The notes under the pieces: generated by a model
Databases searched by the model: none
What the model was told of the DNA's origin: nothing
The model's input: only the letters and a program-made list of their open reading frames with translations
Position numbers and translations under genes: made by a program
In this document: positions 1 to 5,114 of the stretch, piece after piece
Layout: each line of letters opens with the position of its first letter
How positions within the stretch are numbered: the stretch's first letter is position 1
Assembly: GCA_903901375.1 (NCBI GenBank)
Contig: CAIUQV010000311.1
Location: 1-5,114, forward strand
Source of the DNA: an uncultured Ignavibacteriota bacterium
GTDB lineage: Bacteria; Bacteroidota; Ignavibacteria; Tepidaquicellales; Tepidaquicellaceae
DNA: 5,114 nt
Direction of reading: 5' to 3'

Positions 1-26
1 ATTATAAACAGACAGTAAAGCTGTGA
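1..26 (+). other. probable 3' end of an upstream gene (frame unresolved)
   Basis: Only a few codons are present, so the product cannot be identified. Two frames could be the tail of an upstream gene. One reads YKQTVKL and stops at TGA 24-26, giving a GTGA overlap with the GTG start of nosD, the same arrangement as the ATGA at the nosD/nosF junction. The other reads IINRQ and stops at TAA 16-18, four bases before nosD. The overlap form is slightly favoured because the next junction uses it. In clade-II nos loci the gene before nosD is often nosZ, nosL or a small cytochrome/membrane gene, but nothing here distinguishes these. Confidence 0.3.
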
Positions 27-1264
27 AAAGGGCAATAGTATACATTGTACTGTTTTTAATATCTTGTTCAGCAAAGGCGGAGGATATATATGTTGGCAGC
101 AGCAGAAAGTTTACTGATATTAAGAAAGCAGTAGAATACTCAAAAGACGGAGACCATATTATTATTGAAGCGGGTACTTACACCTGCTTCGATATAGTGA
201 TAGATAAATCAATAACTCTTACGGGTATTGATTACCCTGTGATTGATGCATCGAATCAGGGAGCAGGGATAACAGTCAGGTCGGCAAACGTTACGATAGA
301 AGGATTGCAGATAAAGAATATACCTGTGAGCTTCATGGTTGATAATGCGGGAATACGAGTTGAGAAAACGAAGAACGTTACAGTAAGAAACAACAGACTG
401 GATAACTGCTTTTTTGCAGTGTATCTTTCGAACAGCGACGATTGCAGTGTAACGGGCAATACAATAACAAGTCATTCGGAATCAGAGTCATACTCCGGAA
501 ACGGAATACATCTCTGGAAATGCAGCAGGACAGAAGTTGAGAACAATACTGTTTCGGGACACAGGGACGGAATATACTTTGAGTTTGTAACGAACAGCAG
601 GATACTGAACAACTTAAGCGAGAAGAACCTGCGCTACGGACTGCACTTTATGTTCTCGGAGGGAAATTCATACATAAAGAACACATTCAGGGAAAACGGT
701 GCGGGCGTAGCAGTGATGTACACAAAAAGAGTAGAGATGAAAGATAACACATTTGAGAACAACTGGGGAGCGAGTGCGTACGGGCTTTTATTAAAAGACA
801 TAAGCAAAAGCAGAATTACTAATAACAGGTTTACTAAGAACACAACAGGAATATATTCAGAAGGTTCAACTGAAATATTAATAAAGAAAAACGTCTTTAC
901 AGAAAACGGGTGGGCGATGAAGATGCTCGGAAACAGCACTGATGATACGATAACGGGAAACGATTTCAACAGCAACACTTTTGATGTATCCACAAACAGT
1001 TCAGTTAATTCAAACATATTCGATTCAAACTACTGGGACAAATACAGGGGTTACGATTTAAACAACGACAATACAGGAGACGTGTCTTACCGACCGGTGA
1101 GTTTATTCTCAACACTTGTAGAGCAGACGCCAGAAGCTGTTGTTTTAGTAAGGAGTTTTCTTGTTGACCTGATTGATTTAACAGAGAAAATAATGCCTGT
1201 GTTCATTCCTGAAACACTAATAGACAATCATCCTGTAATGAAACCAAACAATCCACGGATATGA
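23..1264 (+). CDS. nosD: NosD, periplasmic beta-helix protein for N2O reductase copper-site maturation
   Basis: NosD is the extracytoplasmic part of the NosDFY complex, which with the copper chaperone NosL is needed to assemble the copper-sulfide CuZ site of N2O reductase. The 413 residues start with a signal peptide (residues 1-19, MKR then a hydrophobic stretch). The rest is a right-handed beta-helix of short repeats with regularly spaced N-x-F/I and G-I/V turns (about 22-330). Family-diagnostic blocks are GIHLW (161-165), GHRDGIYFEF (179-188), RYGLHFMFS (204-212), NGAGVAVMY (225-233), AYGLLLKDI (252-260), NTFDVSTN (318-325), NYWDKYRGYDL (336-346) and YRPVSLFS (356-363). A hydrophobic helix at about 366-398 probably packs against the membrane partner. 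Length is normal for the family. The GTG at 23 is the only plausible start: an in-frame TAA lies at 5-7, no ATG/GTG/TTG falls between them, and the signal peptide follows directly. The signal peptide is ambiguous: L-I-S-C at 12-15 fits a lipobox, while A-K-A at 17-19 fits ordinary signal peptidase cleavage. The stop overlaps the nosF start. Confidence 0.96.
   Translation: MKRAIVYIVLFLISCSAKAEDIYVGSSRKFTDIKKAVEYSKDGDHIIIEAGTYTCFDIVIDKSITLTGIDYPVIDASNQGAGITVRSANVTIEGLQIKNIPVSFMVDNAGIRVEKTKNVTVRNNRLDNCFFAVYLSNSDDCSVTGNTITSHSESESYSGNGIHLWKCSRTEVENNTVSGHRDGIYFEFVTNSRILNNLSEKNLRYGLHFMFSEGNSYIKNTFRENGAGVAVMYTKRVEMKDNTFENNWGASAYGLLLKDISKSRITNNRFTKNTTGIYSEGSTEILIKKNVFTENGWAMKMLGNSTDDTITGNDFNSNTFDVSTNSSVNSNIFDSNYWDKYRGYDLNNDNTGDVSYRPVSLFSTLVEQTPEAVVLVRSFLVDLIDLTEKIMPVFIPETLIDNHPVMKPNNPRI
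1261..1264 (+). promoter_or_regulatory. ATGA stop/start overlap coupling nosD to nosF
   Basis: The nosD stop TGA (1262-1264) lies inside the nosF start ATG (1261-1263). The 15 bases before the ATG (aaacaatccacggat) contain no AGGAG-like element, so nosF is probably translated by ribosomes terminating on nosD. The overlap is seen directly; the coupling is inferred. Confidence 0.65.
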
Positions 1265-1971
1265 TAAGCATAGAAAACATAAACAAGACATACGGTAAGT
1301 TTCACATACTTAAATCAGTAAACCTGAACATAGAGAAGGGACAGATAGTAACTGTTATGGGTCCAAACGGCTCGGGCAAGACAACATTACTGAAGTGCAT
1401 ACTCGGGCTTGTAATTCCTGATAACGGCGATATAAAAGTTGACGGAAAGACAATTAAGAACAATTTTGAATACAGACACAAAATAGGATATATGCCCCAG
1501 ACAGCTTTTTTCCCTGAGAACATCAGGGTGAAAGATGTGATTCAGATAATAAAAGAAATCAGGGGAGAAAAGGCGGCGGTAGATTTTGAACTATACGACT
1601 ACTACGAAATAGAAAAGTTCACTGAGAAGAAAGTATCTTCACTTTCGCAGGGAATGAAACAAAAAGTGAGCAGTGCACTGACATTTATGTTTGACAGCGA
1701 TATACTGATACTCGATGAACCAACGGCAGGACTTGACCCTCTTTCGGCAGAGTACATGAAAATTAAAATCAGGAAAGAGAAAGACAAAGGGAAACTGATT
1801 ATCATAACAACACACATACTGAATGAAGTGGAAGAGCTTTCGGACAGGATAATCTTCCTGCTTGACGGAGAAGTGCGTGTGAACAGGGTAAACGAAAGCG
1901 GCAGCACAAACGGTGCGGAAGGAATACTAAACAAATTTACTGAATTATTCAAAAGTTATGAATGGGAATAA
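1261..1971 (+). CDS. nosF: NosF, ABC-type ATPase of the NosDFY complex
   Basis: NosF is the cytoplasmic nucleotide-binding subunit that powers the NosDFY complex during copper-site maturation of N2O reductase. The 236-residue protein is a single complete ABC ATPase domain. Walker A is GPNGSGKT (34-41), the Q-loop glutamine is Q80 in GYMPQ, the signature is LSQGM (128-132), Walker B is ILILDE (148-153) with catalytic E153, the D-loop is AGLD (156-159), and the switch histidine is H185 in TTH. All residues needed for ATP hydrolysis are present. LSQGMKQK and the following helix are typical of NosF and related ABC-2-type exporters. It lacks the long C-terminal extension I recall for the roughly 300-residue proteobacterial NosF; the short form seems usual outside the Proteobacteria. 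On sequence alone it could be any ABC-2 ATPase, but its place between nosD and nosY fixes the call. Its last 14 nt overlap nosY. Confidence 0.95.
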   Translation: MISIENINKTYGKFHILKSVNLNIEKGQIVTVMGPNGSGKTTLLKCILGLVIPDNGDIKVDGKTIKNNFEYRHKIGYMPQTAFFPENIRVKDVIQIIKEIRGEKAAVDFELYDYYEIEKFTEKKVSSLSQGMKQKVSSALTFMFDSDILILDEPTAGLDPLSAEYMKIKIRKEKDKGKLIIITTHILNEVEELSDRIIFLLDGEVRVNRVNESGSTNGAEGILNKFTELFKSYEWE

Positions 1972-2731
1972 GATATTAAAGTTTATTATTCTTGATATAC
2001 TCAGGAATAAATGGGTGATAACATACACATTGTTCCTGATGTGCATCAGCGCTGGATTGATGTTCTTCAGCAAGGACTCAACAAAAACAATTATAAGTGT
2101 ATTGAATGTTGTACTTATTCTGGTACCCCTGGTAAGTATTTTGTTCTGTTCAATACACTTTTATAATTCAAAAGAGTTTATACAGATGCTATTGTCGCAG
2201 CCTGTGAAAAGGAGCACGATATTCTTCGCCGAATATGCAGGACTGGTGATATCGTTATCCGTTTCCTACTTAGCGGGAATAATAATACCGTTAAGCTTTT
2301 ACGGAGTATCGTTAATACTTATTTATCTTGCACTGACGGGTATATTCCTTTCGGCGATATTCAGTGCAGTATCGGTACTGATATCAATTTCAACAGATGA
2401 GAAAGTGAAAGGAATAGGAATATCATTATTCCTCTGGCTTTTCTTCTCTGTATTGTATGACGGGTTAGTGCTGTTAGTGTACTTTGCATTTCACGATTAC
2501 CCGCTGGAGAAGATTATGATACTCGTAACTACATTAAACCCTGTTGACCTATCGAGAGTACTGATACTGTTAAAACTTGACATATCAGCACTGATGGGAT
2601 ACACGGGAGCGAACTTTCAGAAAGCTGCGGGAAGCATAACAGGAATAGTAATATCATTTGCAGTACTGACAATCTGGAGCATAACTCCATTATACATAGC
2701 ATACAGAAAATTTATCAAGAAGAATTTCTGA
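1958..2731 (+). CDS. nosY: NosY, membrane permease subunit of the NosDFY complex
   Basis: NosY is the ABC-2-type membrane subunit that pairs with NosF in the cytoplasm and NosD in the periplasm. The 257 residues hold six hydrophobic segments at roughly 17-37, 45-65, 89-111, 113-143, 153-177 and 227-248. After the second segment comes FYNSKEFIQMLLSQPVKR (68-85), an amphipathic region conserved in NosY and likely to contact the ATPase. The loop before the last helix, LNPVDLSRVLILLKLD (193-208) then SALMGYTGA (210-218), is the most NosY-specific part and separates it from other ABC-2 permeases. A lysine-rich tail (KKNF) points to a cytoplasmic C-terminus. The ATG at 1958 gives the expected short cytoplasmic N-terminus before the first helix (NKILKFIILDILRNKW) and a 14-nt overlap with nosF, though no Shine-Dalgarno is visible. 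By hand count 25 of 36 isoleucines are ATA and all four arginines are AGA/AGG. Confidence 0.95.
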   Translation: MNGNKILKFIILDILRNKWVITYTLFLMCISAGLMFFSKDSTKTIISVLNVVLILVPLVSILFCSIHFYNSKEFIQMLLSQPVKRSTIFFAEYAGLVISLSVSYLAGIIIPLSFYGVSLILIYLALTGIFLSAIFSAVSVLISISTDEKVKGIGISLFLWLFFSVLYDGLVLLVYFAFHDYPLEKIMILVTTLNPVDLSRVLILLKLDISALMGYTGANFQKAAGSITGIVISFAVLTIWSITPLYIAYRKFIKKNF

Positions 2732-2771
2732 GATTACAAACAACTCTATTAATTAAACATCATCATATATT
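2732..2771 (+). promoter_or_regulatory. 40-nt AT-rich gap before norZ, no convincing promoter
   Basis: This is the only real intergenic space between genes in the block. It holds an 8-bp palindrome TTAATTAA (2749-2756) and three tandem CAT units (2758-2766), and TATATT (2766-2771) directly abuts the norZ ATG. I see no Shine-Dalgarno, no FNR/NnrR-like TTGAT-N4-ATCAA box and no Bacteroidota TTTG/TAnnTTTG promoter pair. A TATATT -10 so close to the ATG would require a leaderless transcript. Read-through from nosY is the simpler explanation. The gap may still contain a weak promoter or an operator I cannot recognise. Confidence 0.35.
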
Positions 2772-5033
2772 ATGAAGACAAAAAACTTATGGCTTGGATT
2801 TATAAGCGTGATAGTATTATCCTTTGCGGTGCTTGGGTATTACGGATACGAGATTTATTTAAAGGCACCACCGATACCCGGGAAAATAGTGACTGTGAAC
2901 GGTACAGTTCTATTTACTGCTCAGGATATAAAGGACGGACAGAACGTCTGGCAGTCGATGGGCGGACAGGAAGTGGGAACTGTCTGGGGACACGGAGCAT
3001 ATCAGGCGCCGGACTGGTCAGCAGACTGGCTGCACAGAGAGGCAATGTACATACTGAACCGCTGGTCAAACGAGCTTTATAAAACAGATTATGAAAAAGC
3101 ATCCGATGAGAACAAGGCAGTGCTTCAGGTTAGGCTGCAAAAAGAACTGCGCACGAACACGTACGATGCGGGCACTGATGAGATGAAGGTTTCGCAGATA
3201 AGGGCTGATGCGATTATGGAAGTTAGTAAATACTACAAAGGATTATTTATGAACGATGCGTCGCTTTCAAAAACACGCGAGGCATATTCCATTCCTGAGA
3301 ACACAATCAAGGACAATGACAGAATGGACAAGATGAATAATTTCTTCTTCTGGACTGCATGGTCGTGCGTAACGCAAAGACCCGGTAACGATATATCATA
3401 CACAAACAACTGGCCGTCGGACGATCTGGTAGGCAACAAACCTGCATCATCGCTTGTATTCTGGACAGGGTTTAGTGTTGTGATGTTAATACTCGGAATC
3501 GGACTGCTTGCATTCTATCACGCAAAGAGCAAAGACGAGGACGCACTCGCAATAACACTTCCCCAGAACGATCCATTATCGGGAAGTGAGCCCACACCTT
3601 CTATGAAGGCGACATTAAAATACTTCTGGGTTGTATGTGCGCTGATAGTTGTGCAGGTGATAATGGGAGTTATTACAGCACACTTCGGAGTTGAGGGAAA
3701 TGGTTTTTACGGATTATCATTAAGCACCATACTCCCCTATTCAGTCTCAAGAACGTGGCACGTACAGCTTGCGATATTCTGGATAGCAACGTCGTGGCTT
3801 GCGACAGGTTTATACATAGCACCCGCAGTATCGGGATACGAGCCAAAGTTTCAGAGGTTCGGTGTAAACTTTTTATTCATAGCATTGCTGATAATAGTAG
3901 TGGGTTCATTAATCGGACAGTGGATGGGAATAATGCAAAAGTTAGGACTGATAGAAAACTTCTGGCTGGGGCATCAGGGATATGAATATGTTGACCTTGG
4001 AAGGTTCTGGCAGTTATTCTTATTCGTCGGATTACTGATATGGTTACTTTTACTCGTGAGAGCATTACTGCCTGCATTAAAGAAACCGGGCGAGAACAAA
4101 CAGTTACTTGTGATGTTTGTGATTGCTGCAGTAGCAATAGCGGCATTTTACGGAGCGGGACTGATGTGGGGAAGACAAACACATCTGTCACTTGCAGAGT
4201 ACTGGCGCTGGTGGGTAGTTCATTTATGGGTAGAAGGATTCTTCGAAGTATTTGCTACAGTAGTATCGGCATTCCTGTTTGTAAGGATGGGACTGCTGAA
4301 AATAAAGACAGCAACGAACGCAGTATTGTTTTCGACTATAATATTTTTATCGGGCGGAATAATCGGAACGTTTCATCATTTGTATTTTACAGGAACACCT
4401 ACAGCAGTAATAGCACTTGGAGCAACATTCAGTGCGCTGGAAGTTGTACCTTTAGTGTTTATGGGATTCGAAGTATTTCACAACCTGAAAATAAGCAAAT
4501 CAACAGAATGGATAAGAGCATACAAATGGCCTATATACTGTTTCATATCAGTCGCATTCTGGAATTTTATCGGAGCCGGAGTATTTGGTTTCCTGATAAA
4601 CCCGCCGATAGCATTATATTATATGCAGGGACTTAACACAACGCCAGTACACGGACACACAGCACTCTTCGGAGTTTACGGAATGCTTGGAATCGGGCTG
4701 ATGTTATTTGTATTAAAAGGACTGATGGTAAAATATGTATGGAAAGATAAAGTAATAGGATTTGCATTCTGGGCGATAAACATCGGATTATTACTGATGG
4801 TATTAATCAGCGTATTACCTGTCGGACTGATGCAGACAATAGCAAGCATACAGCACGGAATGTGGTATGCACGTTCGGCAGAATTTATGCAGGACCCGAC
4901 AATCAGCGTATTCCGCTGGTTAAGAGTGATAGGCGACACGATATTTGCATTGGGAGCATTAGCGCTCGGATGGTTTGTGATAGGATTAAAGACAGGATGG
5001 TCAGTTGACAAGAGCAAAATAGATGTAGAATAG
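2772..5033 (+). CDS. norZ: quinol-dependent nitric oxide reductase (qNOR), single subunit
   Basis: This is an integral membrane haem-copper-superfamily enzyme that reduces two NO to N2O with electrons from quinol; it is also annotated norB. The 753 residues match the usual qNOR length of about 750-760. The fused NorC-like part has one helix (about 7-28), a periplasmic domain with WGHGAYQAPDWSADWLHRE (72-90) and LRTNTYD (126-132), and a second helix (about 228-249). There is no CxxCH, so it carries no haem c and cannot be the NorB of a cytochrome-c-dependent NorBC. The NorB-like core (about 284-738) has twelve helices. Low-spin haem ligands are H330 (RTWH) and H629, and the haem b3 ligand is H627 (VHGH). 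The FeB ligands are H484, H535, H536 and E488 (HLWVE), with conserved E492 and E557 also present. The 484-535 and 536-557 spacings equal those I recall for Pseudomonas cNOR (207-258, 259-280). The intact site argues against NO dismutase. It lies 40 nt after nosY and ends in tandem stops TAG TGA. Confidence 0.97.
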   Translation: MKTKNLWLGFISVIVLSFAVLGYYGYEIYLKAPPIPGKIVTVNGTVLFTAQDIKDGQNVWQSMGGQEVGTVWGHGAYQAPDWSADWLHREAMYILNRWSNELYKTDYEKASDENKAVLQVRLQKELRTNTYDAGTDEMKVSQIRADAIMEVSKYYKGLFMNDASLSKTREAYSIPENTIKDNDRMDKMNNFFFWTAWSCVTQRPGNDISYTNNWPSDDLVGNKPASSLVFWTGFSVVMLILGIGLLAFYHAKSKDEDALAITLPQNDPLSGSEPTPSMKATLKYFWVVCALIVVQVIMGVITAHFGVEGNGFYGLSLSTILPYSVSRTWHVQLAIFWIATSWLATGLYIAPAVSGYEPKFQRFGVNFLFIALLIIVVGSLIGQWMGIMQKLGLIENFWLGHQGYEYVDLGRFWQLFLFVGLLIWLLLLVRALLPALKKPGENKQLLVMFVIAAVAIAAFYGAGLMWGRQTHLSLAEYWRWWVVHLWVEGFFEVFATVVSAFLFVRMGLLKIKTATNAVLFSTIIFLSGGIIGTFHHLYFTGTPTAVIALGATFSALEVVPLVFMGFEVFHNLKISKSTEWIRAYKWPIYCFISVAFWNFIGAGVFGFLINPPIALYYMQGLNTTPVHGHTALFGVYGMLGIGLMLFVLKGLMVKYVWKDKVIGFAFWAINIGLLLMVLISVLPVGLMQTIASIQHGMWYARSAEFMQDPTISVFRWLRVIGDTIFALGALALGWFVIGLKTGWSVDKSKIDVE

Positions 5034-5114
5034 TGAATTCTCCATTAAACTTCTTCAGGCTGCCGTTGAAAAGACGGCGGCTTGAAAGGAGAGGAGAAGA
5101 AAAGAGAAACAGGA
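5034..5114 (+). other. non-coding 3' region after norZ
   Basis: These 81 bases contain a second in-frame stop (TGA 5034-5036), a short AT-rich spacer, the hairpin at 5054-5086 and a purine-only run from 5084 to 5109. No credible start codon or reading frame is visible on either strand. The A/G-rich end could be the leader of a gene starting beyond the window. Confidence 0.6.
5054..5086 (+). terminator. 13-bp hairpin after norZ, possible transcription end
   Basis: The arms at 5054-5066 and 5074-5086 pair over 13 bp, with a GC-rich core (CTGCCGT / ACGGCGG), two G-U wobbles (5061/5079 and 5058/5082) and a 7-nt loop TGAAAAG. The stem begins 20 nt after the norZ stop, where an operon terminator or 3'-end stabiliser is expected. 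No T-run follows on either strand: the + strand continues AGGAGAGGAG and the - strand continues GAAGTTTAATGG. It is therefore not a textbook intrinsic terminator. It could be an mRNA-stabilising stem or a copy of a dispersed palindromic repeat. The structure is clear; its role is uncertain. Confidence 0.5.

Noticed and set aside
380..1000. Recurring AACAAC/AACA-rich DNA as a sequence repeat
   Set aside because: The recurrence comes from Asn codons at the turns of the NosD beta-helix and is not a DNA-level tandem repeat.
634..1017. 127-codon open frame on the - strand opposite nosD
   Set aside because: It is antisense to the most conserved NosD blocks. Its hydrophobic look comes from complementing Asn/Lys-rich codons. 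No start signal or recognisable family is seen.
2749..2756. TTAATTAA palindrome as an FNR/NnrR-type operator
   Set aside because: It is only 8 bp of A/T in an AT-rich gap and lacks the TTGAT...ATCAA half-sites, so chance is sufficient explanation.
4040..4636. 198-codon open frame on the + strand inside norZ
   Set aside because: It lies wholly within norZ in another frame. Its translation is Ser/Arg/Cys-rich with no domain or motif, whereas the norZ frame encodes the conserved catalytic helices.
4676..5017. 113-codon open frame on the - strand opposite the 3' part of norZ
   Set aside because: It is antisense to conserved qNOR helices, with a low-complexity Asn/Ile/Pro/Ser composition and no upstream signal or known motif.
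2772..5033. Possible NO dismutase (Nod) or other divergent NOR-like enzyme
   Set aside because: Nod-type proteins carry substitutions at the FeB and quinol sites. Here H484, E488, H535, H536, E557, H627 and H629 are all intact in standard qNOR motifs, so ordinary qNOR is the best call. I did not check the quinol-site residues by alignment.

Overview
The window is one co-directional (+ strand) block of four complete genes from a denitrification or nitrous-oxide-respiration locus: nosD, nosF, nosY and a quinol-dependent nitric oxide reductase (qNOR; norZ, often annotated norB). All four are recognised from family-specific sequence blocks, and all are full length with intact key residues. The DNA is moderately AT-rich (about 40% GC by eye). 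Isoleucine is written mostly ATA and arginine often AGA/AGG. None of the four starts has a clear Shine-Dalgarno sequence. This pattern, with compact clade-II-type nos genes and a qNOR, fits a member of the Bacteroidota/Ignavibacteriota (FCB) side of Bacteria. The lineage is inferred, because the window holds no phylogenetic marker.

Layout. Bases 1-26 are probably the last codons of an upstream gene running into the GTG start of nosD. nosD (23-1264) encodes a secreted beta-helix protein. nosF (1261-1971) encodes the ATPase and overlaps nosD through an ATGA. nosY (1958-2731) encodes the six-helix membrane partner and overlaps nosF by 14 nt. After a 40-nt AT-rich gap comes norZ (2772-5033), a 753-residue qNOR ending in tandem stops. 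The last 81 nt hold a strong 13-bp hairpin and then a purine-only run. No CDS is visible there, and the next gene probably begins beyond the window.

How the genes work together. NosD, NosF and NosY form the NosDFY ABC-type complex needed to mature the copper centre of N2O reductase (NosZ), which lies outside the window. The qNOR reduces NO to N2O in the membrane using quinol. The locus therefore joins the enzyme that makes N2O to the apparatus needed to build the enzyme that removes it. The overlaps and short gap suggest a single transcript.

I found no previously undescribed system. The points most worth checking are the nor-nos linkage without a visible nosL or nosZ, an ambiguous lipoprotein signal on NosD, and the hairpin without a U-tract after norZ.
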